Virus record (IMG/VR): IMGVR_UViG_3300042861_001014
Span: 1-42,413 of that record
Source of the DNA: a virus
Strand: one strand, 5' to 3'
DNA: 42,413 nt
Shown: piece by piece, positions 1-8,091 of the stretch
Layout of the letters: every line of letters begins with the position of its first letter
Position numbering within the stretch: the stretch's first letter is position 1
The notes under the pieces: generated by a model
Told to the model about the DNA's origin: nothing
Seen by the model: the letters and a program-made list of their open reading frames with translations, nothing else
Database searches by the model: none
Translations under genes and position numbers: made by a program

Positions 1-1
1 T

Positions 2-310
2 ATTCCTACAATTGATTACTTACAAAACTATCATTTATTATGGGAGTTTTCTCAGAAAGCAGAACGTTATATGTATCATTTTAATAGAGATAAAGATGTA
101 CAGTATTGGTTACAACAATCAAACTTCAATAAATTCTCTAGAAAAAGTGCACATGATATGATTCTTTGGTTAGAACAAGAAGAAAAACTTAATAAAGTAA
201 ACTTTAAATATTTAGAACCAATTGTAAGGAAAGAAATTCACATTAGTAACAGAGACTTGTATGTATTTAAAGTACAGGTAAAACCGGAATATTTAAAATA
301 TGTAAAATAA
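2..310 (+). CDS. Partial gene, C-terminal part of an unrecognised protein
   Basis: The reading frame is open from base 2 and reaches a stop at 310. The gene is therefore truncated by the window edge, and the first in-frame ATG (71) is probably internal. The visible 102 residues are mixed alpha/beta, rich in Lys, Tyr and Asn, with no signal peptide or membrane segment. It ends one base before the next start codon, so it belongs to the same plus-strand transcription unit as the replication genes. I do not recognise a family. Position beside a nuclease and DNA polymerase suggests a replication-block gene, which is inference only. Confidence 0.7.
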   Translation: MPTIDYLQNYHLLWEFSQKAERYMYHFNRDKDVQYWLQQSNFNKFSRKSAHDMILWLEQEEKLNKVNFKYLEPIVRKEIHISNRDLYVFKVQVKPEYLKYVK

Positions 311-311
311 C

Positions 312-1463
312 ATGAAAAAACATTATAAATTAGAAATAACAGTTTCAGCTGAAAATTCAATCTGGTCAAACGGAAAAGAAAGACTTCATATTAGTTCTTT
401 TAGTTTAAAAGAAGATGGTTATTATTTTGGTAGAGCTAAAAGTTGGTATCCTGATGCAGATGAGCTTGATTTACTGGGTGTAATCACTTCAGATAAAGCA
501 ATTGATTTGCAAGATAAAAAAATATATAGATATCCAAATCTAGAATTACCAAGACAAAAAGTTGACTTGCTTAAAACAAAATTTAATGTAAAAATCATTA
601 GAGATGCTGAGTTAGCAGATATTCACATTGTGTCAGATAAATTAATTACTAATTTGCTTACACTTGATTGGGGTAAATCAATAACATATCCTCAGATGTT
701 TGAAGTATTTAATATGCTAAAACAAAATGATCAGTTAACTGAATCAGGATTAGATAAATGTAAAGAATTTTTATCTACAGTAGAAAAAGAAGCTTACATA
801 CGTATAAATGTTGTTAAAGATTACAGATATACATCACCTGTAGCAGATGATATTGCCACTAAATTATCAGAATATGATTATAATGGTAATAGAGATATAG
901 TTGTCAGAGATGGTAATGTAACTTTATATAATCAGTTAAAGAATGCAACAGCATTAATTGTAAAAGATGTAGAGATCAACAAGATTATATCAGAAGATTT
1001 AGCAATAATAAGTGAAGATCAATTTAATCAAGTATCTAAGATGATTCAAAGTCAAGATAAAGACAACAGAACTTTGGCCGTAGAAATGCTAGCCAATTGT
1101 AATGTTGAAGAATCTTTTGATATTGTTAGCTTCTTATTCTTTTGGTACTATGATTGGTTCAAAGACACTAACAACTGGAATAACATCAATGTAAAAACAT
1201 TACGTAAAAGACTTGAGAAGTTTTCAGGTAGTAAAGACAATAACCGTCAGTGGCCCTATGATCAATATGTAACATTATTATCTGAAGAAAATAAGTTAAC
1301 AGATTTTATTGTTAAAAAAACAATTAAAAAGATGTATGATTCTGTAATCAAAAATACTTTTGGTTGTAAAAACAATGTGTTTGCAATAGATCTAGAATCT
1401 ATTTACTTAGTAGATAAATACAAAAACTCAATAATAAATAAAAAAGAATGTATAGAGATTTAA
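312..1463 (+). CDS. Conserved-looking hypothetical protein of the replication block
   Basis: This encodes 383 residues without a motif I recognise. The N-terminal ~130 residues look beta-rich. The middle and C-terminal parts are helical and charged, with an aromatic stretch (FLFFWYYDWF) near residues 275-285 that looks like a buried helix rather than a membrane segment. The ATG lies directly after the preceding stop, and the end overlaps the next gene by 16 nt, so the two are probably translationally coupled. Sitting immediately upstream of a RecB-like nuclease, it may work with it in DNA replication or recombination. That is inference from position only. Confidence 0.8.
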   Translation: MKKHYKLEITVSAENSIWSNGKERLHISSFSLKEDGYYFGRAKSWYPDADELDLLGVITSDKAIDLQDKKIYRYPNLELPRQKVDLLKTKFNVKIIRDAELADIHIVSDKLITNLLTLDWGKSITYPQMFEVFNMLKQNDQLTESGLDKCKEFLSTVEKEAYIRINVVKDYRYTSPVADDIATKLSEYDYNGNRDIVVRDGNVTLYNQLKNATALIVKDVEINKIISEDLAIISEDQFNQVSKMIQSQDKDNRTLAVEMLANCNVEESFDIVSFLFFWYYDWFKDTNNWNNINVKTLRKRLEKFSGSKDNNRQWPYDQYVTLLSEENKLTDFIVKKTIKKMYDSVIKNTFGCKNNVFAIDLESIYLVDKYKNSIINKKECIEI

Positions 1464-2452
1464 CAAAAGAAGAAAAGTTTTATGCAAATAAAGACTTTAG
1501 GTTTAGTTATTCATCATTGAATAAACTATTATTTTCACCATCCTTGTTTTATAAGGATTATATTTTAGAAGACCGTGAGATCAGAACTGATAAGCACTTG
1601 GTTGAAGGTAAGTTAATTCACTGTCTCCTATTTGAAGAAGATAAACTTAATGATAAGTTTAATATCTTACCAGGTAAGCTTCCTGCAGAAAGTAATATTA
1701 AAGTACTGAATGCTTTGTATAATACTACAAGCAACCGTGAATTAAGTTTATTAAGTCAAGATCCTGCATTTCAACAAGAAATACTGCAGGTATTGATTGA
1801 TCAGAACTTATATCAGTCATTGAAGTTAGATGATGCTAGGTTAGAAAAAATTCAAAATGCAGACAATGAGTCTTATTGGGACTATTTAAAAAACAGCAGT
1901 AAAGATGCAATTGATGGTGATACATTGGCTAAATGTAAAGATCAGGCTGAGAACATTAAAAGTAACAAAGATGTTATGGCCTTATTTGAAGATGTGCAAA
2001 CTGACTTTGAATTGGATCCTATTGAAACACATGCAGAAAAATACTTGAAATCTGATTTATTAGAGAAACCTTTTGGTCTACATGGATATCTGGATTATTA
2101 CAAAATTAATCACTCTACAAAAACAGTTACAATCTGTGATCTTAAAACTACAAGTAAAACAATTGCAGACTTTAAAGAAACAATTGATTTTTATAACTAT
2201 TGGTTACAAGCAGCTATATATTGTAAACTAGTATTTGCAAATTTAGCTGAAAATGAACAAGAGTATAATATTTTGTTTAAATTTGTAGTAGTAGATAAGT
2301 ATAATCAAGTTTATGTTTTTGATGTTACTGATGAAACATTAAATGGTTGGGCTAGTGCACTAGAAGATGTTATTGAAAGAGCCAACTATCATTATACAGA
2401 AAAGAATTATTCATTACCATATGATTTTCTTTTAGGAAATATTAAATTATAA
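1448..2452 (+). CDS. PD-(D/E)XK (RecB/exonuclease VIII-like) nuclease
   Basis: A 334-residue single-domain nuclease. The N-terminus has the typical opening of this fold (S-Y-S-S-L-N-K ... S-P-S-L-F-Y-K), followed by EGKLIHCLLFE, which matches the usual 'G...H..l' helix. The catalytic core is visible as D216 (in LDYY), then D231-x-K233 (in CDLKTTSK), followed by the helix Y-N-Y-W-L-Q-A-A-I-Y, which carries the QxxxY signature of RecB-like enzymes. Such proteins process DNA ends during phage replication and recombination. It overlaps the upstream gene by 16 nt and lies just before the polymerase block, fitting a recombination or replication role. Substrate polarity cannot be read from sequence. 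Confidence 0.9.
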   Translation: MYRDLTKEEKFYANKDFRFSYSSLNKLLFSPSLFYKDYILEDREIRTDKHLVEGKLIHCLLFEEDKLNDKFNILPGKLPAESNIKVLNALYNTTSNRELSLLSQDPAFQQEILQVLIDQNLYQSLKLDDARLEKIQNADNESYWDYLKNSSKDAIDGDTLAKCKDQAENIKSNKDVMALFEDVQTDFELDPIETHAEKYLKSDLLEKPFGLHGYLDYYKINHSTKTVTICDLKTTSKTIADFKETIDFYNYWLQAAIYCKLVFANLAENEQEYNILFKFVVVDKYNQVYVFDVTDETLNGWASALEDVIERANYHYTEKNYSLPYDFLLGNIKL

Positions 2453-2454
2453 GC

Positions 2455-3036
2455 ATGAAAAGTGTATACACTGATTATTTTCAAAAAAGCAAAGTATTTC
2501 TATATCCTTTATTAAGATTTAGATCAGGCTTACCATTTGTTCCTGTGCAGACGTATGTCTGCTGGGAACATATGATTAGCATTAATGAAAATAAATTTTT
2601 GTGTGAGTACAATGTAGGTACAACTGAAAAGTTTGAATCATTTTCTAATTCATATCTTAAAAAACACCCATTGTTTTATGAATATATAAAACTTGATGAA
2701 GATAGACATTTATTTATTTTTGATTTTACTAAATATAAATTTGATTTTCAAAACTTTATTCATGGAAAATATTCTAAATTTAGTTTAAATACAAAAATTA
2801 TAATTTTAAATTTTTTTGGAAATAAAGGTAATATTTCAAAACATGTAAGTTTGTTTTTGTCTCCTAATTCAGGGCATAAACTTTATGCAGAAGCTTTAGG
2901 TGTTTCAATAAAACAAATTGAAGAAGTTTTTGAAGTTTGTAGTATCCCTAATTTAGAAAAAGAAACTTTGTACTTTAAAAAAAATGAAGCATTATATGAA
3001 AAAATTAAAAATAGTTCAATATCTTTGAAAAATTAA
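2455..3036 (+). CDS. Conserved phage hypothetical protein
   Basis: A 193-residue soluble protein starting 2 nt after the nuclease stop. The opening (MKSVYTDYFQKSKVFLYPLL) and the stretches HGKYSKFS and PNLEKETLYF match a pattern I remember from uncharacterised proteins of other tailed phages, but no function is known to me. No catalytic motif, metal-binding cluster or membrane segment is evident. Its place between the nuclease and the DNA polymerase suggests a replication accessory role (inference). Confidence 0.8.
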   Translation: MKSVYTDYFQKSKVFLYPLLRFRSGLPFVPVQTYVCWEHMISINENKFLCEYNVGTTEKFESFSNSYLKKHPLFYEYIKLDEDRHLFIFDFTKYKFDFQNFIHGKYSKFSLNTKIIILNFFGNKGNISKHVSLFLSPNSGHKLYAEALGVSIKQIEEVFEVCSIPNLEKETLYFKKNEALYEKIKNSSISLKN

Positions 3037-3046
3037 AATTAAAAAT

Positions 3047-3463
3047 ATGTCACAATTAATTGGGCAAAACATGATGTTGGTAATATCAAGTTTTAGAAAT
3101 GCCAAATCTTTTACCATGATTCCTGTGAGTAATGACTCACCATATGTTGAAGCTATGTATGACCCTGCGTCAGGCATTTTAGCTGTAATTAGTAAAGTAA
3201 TGAAACAATCTTATCATATGATTGCAAAATTAGATGATGATGGACAACCAATTAAATTAAAAAATCCTAATCCACAAACTGGTAAAACAGTTAAAGAAGA
3301 AAGAAGATTAGTTGATACTTTTTCAGAATTTTATTTATCTGATCCTTTAGATATTGAGCAATTTATACATTTATTTGCAATTAATGCAGCAACATTTGAT
3401 TATAAAGCTTTTTTTGTTAATATCACTGAAACAAAAAAATCTAATATCATTTTACAAGCATAA
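3047..3463 (+). CDS. Small conserved phage protein next to DNA polymerase
   Basis: This 138-residue protein opens with alternating hydrophobic residues (QNMMLVISSFRNAKSF) followed by DPASGILAVISK, which suggests a compact beta-sheet N-terminal half. The C-terminal half is acidic and helical. I recall similar uncharacterised proteins in other phages, but no function. It has the size and acidic tail often seen in phage single-strand DNA-binding proteins and lies beside the polymerase, yet I see no clear OB-fold signature, so I do not name it SSB. It is the last gene before a terminator-like hairpin. Confidence 0.75.
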   Translation: MSQLIGQNMMLVISSFRNAKSFTMIPVSNDSPYVEAMYDPASGILAVISKVMKQSYHMIAKLDDDGQPIKLKNPNPQTGKTVKEERRLVDTFSEFYLSDPLDIEQFIHLFAINAATFDYKAFFVNITETKKSNIILQA

Positions 3464-3487
3464 CTAATCAATTATTAATTAAAAAAG

Positions 3488-3517
3488 AAAAGATGTATTA
3501 TATATGTCTTTTTTTTT
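3488..3517 (+). terminator. Probable intrinsic terminator before the polymerase gene
   Basis: AAAAGATGTA (3488-3497) pairs with TATGTCTTTT (3503-3512) through a 5-nt loop, with two G-T wobbles, and is followed by more T residues to 3517. The stem is AT-rich and therefore weak, but hairpin plus U-tract sits in one of the few spacers of this block. It may only partly attenuate transcription into the polymerase gene. Confidence 0.5.
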
Positions 3518-3534
3518 GCTCTAAACAATAAAAT

Positions 3535-5526
3535 ATGAAGCATTGGGTAATGGACTATGAAACGTTATCTAATTGTTTTACAGGTGTATTTGAAAACTAT
3601 AAGACTTTGGAAACTAAGGTCTTTGTTGTCCATGACTTGCAAAATGATTTAGGTGAGTTTGTGAGTTTTTTAAATGAAAACATAACCAATAAAGAATGGC
3701 ATATATCTTATAATGGTTTAGCATTTGATTCTCAAATAACACAATTTGTATTAGATAACCATAATGATTGGCTTGATCTTACAGGTTGTGAGATTGCAAA
3801 TATTATTTATAGATATGCTCAAAGAACTATAGAAAAAAGCAACAAGAAAGAGTTTGCTGATTATCCTCAATGGAAATTAGCAATTGGTCAAATAGACATC
3901 TTTAAAATGCATCACTGGGATAACCCGGCCAAGCGTTCTAGTTTGAAATGGATTCAATATAGCATGGATTGGGATAACATTCTTGAAATGCCTATTCATC
4001 ATGGTTCAGCAATAACTACAAAAGAAGAGATTGCTACAATATTAGAATACTGTATTAATGATGTGAAGTCAACTAAAGAAATATATAATAGATCAAAATC
4101 ACAGATAGGATTAAGAAAAGAATTGACTAAAACATATGGTATTAATCTGTTTAGTGCTTCTGAACCAAGGATTAGCAAAGAACTATTTGGATACTATTTG
4201 TCTGAAAAACTAAATATTCCTAAAAAAGAATTAAAGGATTTAAGAACTCATAGAGATATAATTAAAATCAAAGATATTATATTACCTTACATTAGATTTA
4301 CTTCTAGTGAGTTTGATACTTTATTGCAAAGATTTAAAGCATTGGAGGTAAATGGAAGAAACTTAAAAGGTAGTTTTAAATATAGTTTAAACTATAAAGA
4401 TGTTAAAACTGACTTTGGTTTAGGTGGTGTGCATGGTGCAAGAAAAAAAGGTGTTTATGAAAGCAATGAAGATATGATTATAATGTCTTCAGATGTTACC
4501 AGTTTTTATCCTAATCTTGCAATCAGAAATAGATGGTCTCCGGGACATTTCCCTGTTGATGCATTTTGTGATCAATATGAATGGTTCTTTGAAGAACGTA
4601 AGAAGATCCCTAAGAGCAATCCAATGAACTATGTATACAAGATTATACTTAACTCAACTTTTGGTCTTAGCAATGATGAAAATAGCTTCTTTTATGATCC
4701 TGAGTTATGTATGAAAATTACAATTAATGGTCAACTTACTTTGATGATGCTTTATGAACAAATCATGGAAAGAATCCCTGGTGCAATAGCATTATTACAT
4801 AATACAGATGGTGTTGAAACAATAATACCTAGAAAATATTATGATGAGTATATGCTTATTTGTAAAGAATGGGAAGAAACTACAAATTTGTCTTTGGAAC
4901 ATGATCAATATCAAAAGTTAGTATTAGGAGATGTAAACAATTACATTGGTGTCAATAACTATAAAGAAGTTGACATTACCAAATGGAGAGAAATTAAACA
5001 ATCAGAACCACATTATTTATTTAAAGTAGAGAATGATAAGTTTAGTTATGCTGCAGTCAAACTTAAAGGTAGATTTGATTTTCATAATTTGCAATTACAC
5101 AAAAATAAATCCAAGTTAGTTATACCTAAAGCAATACATCAGTATTTTGTACATAATGTTCTTCCTGAAGAATACTTAGAACAAAATAAAAACATACTTG
5201 ATTATTGTATTGGTAGTAAATCAAATGGTGATTGGAAGTGTGTGGCCAGATCTATTAAACAAGGTGTTTTTGTAGAAGATGATCTTCAAAAAATTAATAG
5301 GTATTATATATCTAAAAGTGGAGTTAAAATTATAAAAGTTAACCGTGTTGATAAAAGAGAAATACAGTTAGAAGCAGGAAAATGGATACAAGCAATCTTT
5401 AATAAAATGAAGATGGAACCTAAATGGGACTCATACAATATTGATAAAGGTTATTATCTACAAGCTATAGAAAATGAAATAAATAGCATCTTGACTGTAT
5501 CATCAAATCAATTAAGATTATTCTAA
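3535..5526 (+). CDS. DNA polymerase, family B, with 3'-5' proofreading exonuclease
   Basis: The 663-residue replicative polymerase has a proofreading domain at the N-terminus: ExoI D7-Y-E9, ExoII N60...F64-D65 (YNGLAFD), ExoIII Y172...D176 (YCIND). The polymerase domain has motif A at D320-V-T-S-F-Y-P326, motif B at K369...N373-S-T-F-G377, and motif C at N423-T-D425-G. Motif C replaces the canonical first Asp by Asn and the usual Ser by Gly, but the catalytic Asp is kept. Only about 45-50 residues separate motifs A and B, and the protein is shorter than cellular or T4-type family-B enzymes, so fingers and thumb are reduced. The start (ATG 3535) places ExoI within ten residues of the N-terminus. 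Some crAss-like lineages use family B rather than family A polymerases, so this fits. Confidence 0.93.
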   Translation: MKHWVMDYETLSNCFTGVFENYKTLETKVFVVHDLQNDLGEFVSFLNENITNKEWHISYNGLAFDSQITQFVLDNHNDWLDLTGCEIANIIYRYAQRTIEKSNKKEFADYPQWKLAIGQIDIFKMHHWDNPAKRSSLKWIQYSMDWDNILEMPIHHGSAITTKEEIATILEYCINDVKSTKEIYNRSKSQIGLRKELTKTYGINLFSASEPRISKELFGYYLSEKLNIPKKELKDLRTHRDIIKIKDIILPYIRFTSSEFDTLLQRFKALEVNGRNLKGSFKYSLNYKDVKTDFGLGGVHGARKKGVYESNEDMIIMSSDVTSFYPNLAIRNRWSPGHFPVDAFCDQYEWFFEERKKIPKSNPMNYVYKIILNSTFGLSNDENSFFYDPELCMKITINGQLTLMMLYEQIMERIPGAIALLHNTDGVETIIPRKYYDEYMLICKEWEETTNLSLEHDQYQKLVLGDVNNYIGVNNYKEVDITKWREIKQSEPHYLFKVENDKFSYAAVKLKGRFDFHNLQLHKNKSKLVIPKAIHQYFVHNVLPEEYLEQNKNILDYCIGSKSNGDWKCVARSIKQGVFVEDDLQKINRYYISKSGVKIIKVNRVDKREIQLEAGKWIQAIFNKMKMEPKWDSYNIDKGYYLQAIENEINSILTVSSNQLRLF

Positions 5527-5529
5527 ATT

Positions 5530-5823
5530 ATGACTAACGCATTAGAAAAAAAAATAAATGATGTTATGACCAGCATATATACAGAATTGTATGCTGCGTC
5601 AGAACCATCTGTAAGTTGGAATTACTTAGTTGAATCTGCTGAATTAAATGAACAGGGACAAAAAATAATTCCATACAATGATTATCAAATTGATGAATCA
5701 CTATATAATGAAATTGTCAATAGACATTTAAAGGAATCTAAGTTACCTAAATGGCGTAAAGAAGCTGTATCAATAGGTATATTATTAGGTTGTAGTCCAA
5801 AATTTAAAAAACCATCATTATGA
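5530..5823 (+). CDS. Small hypothetical protein, coupled to the original dNMP kinase start
   Basis: A 97-residue mostly helical protein beginning 3 nt after the polymerase stop. It has no recognised motif. The C-terminal segment (LPKWRKEAVSIGILLGCSPKF) is amphipathic and ends in a basic tail. Its stop codon overlaps, as ATGA, an ATG at 5820 that opens the amputated 5' end of a dNMP kinase gene. This protein and the kinase were therefore probably consecutive, translationally coupled genes before the endonuclease gene arrived. Confidence 0.8.
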   Translation: MTNALEKKINDVMTSIYTELYAASEPSVSWNYLVESAELNEQGQKIIPYNDYQIDESLYNEIVNRHLKESKLPKWRKEAVSIGILLGCSPKFKKPSL

Positions 5824-5870
5824 TTATAGGAATATCAGGCCGTATGGGATCTGGTAAGTTTGCACATTAA
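5820..5870 (+). pseudogene. Amputated 5' end (P-loop) of the dNMP kinase gene
   Basis: A 16-codon frame starting in an ATGA overlap with the preceding gene encodes MIIGISGRMGSGK, a complete P-loop, then FAH and a stop. This closely matches the first residues of the intact kinase 760 bp downstream (MALIGISGKIGVGK). The reading breaks exactly after the P-loop Lys codon. The GIY-YIG gene and its promoter begin there. The simplest reading is that the endonuclease cassette inserted within the P-loop codons and supplied a replacement 5' end for the kinase. Confidence 0.75.
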
Positions 5871-5890
5871 ATATATAATGTATACTTTTG
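5859..5890 (+). promoter_or_regulatory. Bacteroidota-type promoter for the GIY-YIG gene
   Basis: TTTG at 5859-5862 and TACTTTTG at 5883-5890 are separated by 20 nt. This matches the primary sigma consensus of Bacteroidota (-33 TTTG, -7 TAnnTTTG, spacer about 19-21). The predicted start is only a few bases before the ATG at 5903, giving a very short leader. It suggests host RNA polymerase can express the endonuclease, and perhaps the dNMP kinase behind it, independently of the phage polymerase. Confidence 0.6.
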
Positions 5891-5902
5891 TAAAAAAATA
5901 TT

Positions 5903-6592
5903 ATGAAAGTATACATTTATACATTAGAACACCCTGTAACCAAAGAAGTTAGATATATAGGTAAGACTAAAAATCCAAAAGAAAGATTTCATAATCATTG
6001 TAATAGATTACATAATCAATATTCTCATAAAAGAAATTGGATAAATAGTTTAAGAAACCAAGGTTTAAAACCTGTAATGAACATTCTTGATGAAATAGAA
6101 GAATCAGAATGGAAATATTGGGAGAAGTTTTGGATAGAGCAATTTAGACAATGGGGATTTGATCTTGTTAATCATACTTCTGGTGGAGATGGTTTAACTG
6201 TAGGTAATCAAACATCTTTTAAAAAAGGACAAAAACCTTGGAATTATGGAAAAGCTAAACCTAAAATATTAAAAGGTAATGTAGGTAAAACTGAAAATTC
6301 TATAAAAAATCAATTTAAACCAGGATTTATTCCTTGGAATAAAGGATCAAAAGGATATAGTACTAGTAAAAAAGGACAATTCTTATCACAAACTACTAAA
6401 ATTAAAATAAGTAATAGTTTAAAAGGAAAAGAGTCTAACAAAAAAAGAATTATTAAACAATATAATAAAAATATGGAATTAGTAAAAGAATATCCCTCTA
6501 TAACAGAGGCGGTTTTAAAAACAGGAATAAAATCAATTAGTAACGCTCTTACAGGTAGAGCAAAAACAGCAGGAGGTTACATATGGCTTTAA
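5903..6592 (+). CDS. GIY-YIG homing-type endonuclease
   Basis: The 229-residue protein has an N-terminal GIY-YIG domain: YIY at residues 4-6, RYIGKT at 17-22, conserved Arg near 28, and a Glu in YWEKFWIEQ (about E74) in the position of the catalytic acid. The C-terminal half carries the modular DNA-binding repeats usual for homing endonucleases: two F-K-x-G-x-x-P-W-N-x-G motifs (near 100 and 140), a NUMOD3-like KISNSLKGK segment, and a NUMOD1-like helix-turn-helix ending GGYIWL. The last ten bases overlap the dNMP kinase start. It is a selfish element gene inserted in the kinase; no intron structure is needed because the kinase downstream is complete. Confidence 0.9.
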   Translation: MKVYIYTLEHPVTKEVRYIGKTKNPKERFHNHCNRLHNQYSHKRNWINSLRNQGLKPVMNILDEIEESEWKYWEKFWIEQFRQWGFDLVNHTSGGDGLTVGNQTSFKKGQKPWNYGKAKPKILKGNVGKTENSIKNQFKPGFIPWNKGSKGYSTSKKGQFLSQTTKIKISNSLKGKESNKKRIIKQYNKNMELVKEYPSITEAVLKTGIKSISNALTGRAKTAGGYIWL

Positions 6593-7272
6593 TTGGGATT
6601 TCAGGAAAAATAGGTGTTGGAAAAGATACTATTGGTACAATTATTCAGGGATTGCTTTTAACAAACAAAAACCAATCTTCTGAAATTAAAAAGTTTGCAG
6701 GCAAACTAAAACAAATTGCTTCAATACTTACAGGTATTCGTGTAGAAAAGTTTGAAGACCAAGAATTTAAAAAAAATTATTTGGATTCTGAATGGGGAAC
6801 AGTACAAAACATACCACTTAATTCAATACCACCATTTGCTGACATTCAGTTTAATACATTAATGACTGTAAGGGAGTTTCTTCAAAAACTTGGTACAGAA
6901 GCAATGCGTGATGGATTGCATACAAATGTATGGGTGAATGCTTTATTTGCTGATTATAAAGCAAAATGGGTTGCTACGGGAGATGCTATTGAAGAAGATG
7001 AAGTTTCTCTTAACAAAGAATATCCTAACTGGATTATTACAGATATGAGGTTTCCTAATGAAATGGAAGCTGTTGAAAAAAAACATGGTATTACTATTAG
7101 AGTAACAAGACCTTCTTTTATGGTTAATGGTAAAGTTATTACTAAAGATGTTCACCCTAGTGAAACAGCTCTTGATGATGCTAAGTTTGATTATGAAATC
7201 ATCAATGATGGCACTATGGAAGAACTTGTAAAAAAAGTTAGAGAAATTTTAGTTAATGAAGAATTGATATGA
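6583..7272 (+). CDS. Deoxynucleoside monophosphate kinase
   Basis: The 229-residue kinase has a P-loop at GKIGVGKDT (8-16) for ATP binding, the segment LGTEAMRDGLHTNVWVNAL in the middle, IITDMRFPNE (a Walker-B-like strand with Asp), and an R-x-x-RP ... HPSETALDD ... FDYEIINDGT C-terminus. This order is typical of T4 gp1-like phage dNMP kinases, which convert dNMPs to dNDPs for replication. The first ~14 codons overlap the end of the endonuclease gene and differ from the amputated P-loop at 5820, so the present N-terminus probably arrived with the endonuclease. The end overlaps the next gene through ATGA. Confidence 0.9.
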   Translation: MALIGISGKIGVGKDTIGTIIQGLLLTNKNQSSEIKKFAGKLKQIASILTGIRVEKFEDQEFKKNYLDSEWGTVQNIPLNSIPPFADIQFNTLMTVREFLQKLGTEAMRDGLHTNVWVNALFADYKAKWVATGDAIEEDEVSLNKEYPNWIITDMRFPNEMEAVEKKHGITIRVTRPSFMVNGKVITKDVHPSETALDDAKFDYEIINDGTMEELVKKVREILVNEELI

Positions 7273-7691
7273 GTTTAGACGTAACATTATATAGAAATTA
7301 TCACGTAAGTTATGATGGTGGTAAAACATTAGAACCACAAAGAGAAGCTTTGTATAGTTCAAACATAACCCATAATCTTGGGAAGATGGCTAAAGAAGCT
7401 GGAATATATGAAGCACTGTGGAGACCTTATCTATTAAAAGAAGGATATAATATTCCTGAAGATGATTATCAAGCTGAATATAAGTTTGAAGAAGAGAATC
7501 CAGTAAGAGGATATGAAATAATCCCTGTTATTGAAAAGGGTTTAGAAGATATGATAGCCAGACCGGCACATTATAAAACCTTTGATTCACCAAATGGATG
7601 GGGGTTATATAAGCACTTTGTTCCTTTTATAGAGAAATACCTTGAAGCATTAAAAGAGTATCCAGAATCATTTGTTGAATGTAGTAGATAA
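7269..7691 (+). CDS. Conserved hypothetical protein (ANITHN/LWRP type)
   Basis: A 140-residue soluble protein with the conserved patterns MSLDVTLY at the N-terminus, SSNITHNLGKMAKEAGIYEALWRP in the first half and NGWGLYKHFVPFIEKYLEA...YPES near the end. I recall this combination in uncharacterised proteins of many phages and bacteria. It starts in an ATGA overlap with the dNMP kinase gene, so it is co-translated with it, but no enzymatic motif is evident. Confidence 0.8.
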   Translation: MSLDVTLYRNYHVSYDGGKTLEPQREALYSSNITHNLGKMAKEAGIYEALWRPYLLKEGYNIPEDDYQAEYKFEEENPVRGYEIIPVIEKGLEDMIARPAHYKTFDSPNGWGLYKHFVPFIEKYLEALKEYPESFVECSR

Positions 7692-7694
7692 GTT

Positions 7695-7898
7695 ATGTTA
7701 AGTCCTAAAGCACAAAGAAATTTAAAAAGGTTAAATTACATGATAGATGAAAACATGAAAAATAAACCTATAAAAATAATACCTTGTGATGAAAACTCTC
7801 AAGTATTTAATTGGCAAAGAACTTATAAAAAAGCAGCTATTAAACCTCTTGTTTTTGAAGACAAAAAAAAGAAAAAAAAGAAGAAACCCAATGGATAA
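7695..7898 (+). CDS. Small basic hypothetical protein with poly-lysine tail
   Basis: A 67-residue protein starting 3 nt after the previous stop. The C-terminus is a run of eight lysines followed by PNG, encoded by A-runs interrupted by single Gs (about 7862-7885). The tail could bind nucleic acid or could be a place where polymerase or ribosome slips. The stop lies 8 nt inside the next gene. No family recognised. Confidence 0.6.
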   Translation: MLSPKAQRNLKRLNYMIDENMKNKPIKIIPCDENSQVFNWQRTYKKAAIKPLVFEDKKKKKKKKPNG

Positions 7899-8091
7899 AT
7901 TAATATTTAAAGGAAAAGAGTTTGAACTTATAGAAGTTCCTCCATATTCAAAATTTAAAATTTATGGGAAAGAATATGAAGATATAGGCTTTACTCAAGC
8001 AGATCCAATGATGAAAAATATACCTGAATATGATTGTTTTACTTTAAAAATAAAAGATAAATGTTATGGTTTAAAATTAATAGAAATATGA
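7891..8091 (+). CDS. Small hypothetical protein
   Basis: 66 residues from the ATG at 7891 (MDKLIFKGKEFELIEVPP). The frame is open further upstream, but that part only re-reads the lysine-rich end of the preceding gene, so the internal ATG is preferred. The protein looks like a small beta-rich fold (alternating K/E/F/I), with no motif. The stop overlaps the next start as ATGA. Confidence 0.65.
   Translation: MDKLIFKGKEFELIEVPPYSKFKIYGKEYEDIGFTQADPMMKNIPEYDCFTLKIKDKCYGLKLIEI

Noticed and set aside
5820-6640. Group I intron carrying the GIY-YIG gene inside the dNMP kinase
   Set aside because: The kinase downstream has its own complete P-loop in frame, so splicing would duplicate it; no group I core pairing was recognised. 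A free-standing insertion with a duplicated 5' end explains the sequence better.
6943-7155. Minus-strand frame inside the dNMP kinase gene
   Set aside because: It lies wholly within a well-supported gene and encodes low-complexity Phe/Asn/Ser/Ile-rich sequence without motifs, as expected of a shadow.
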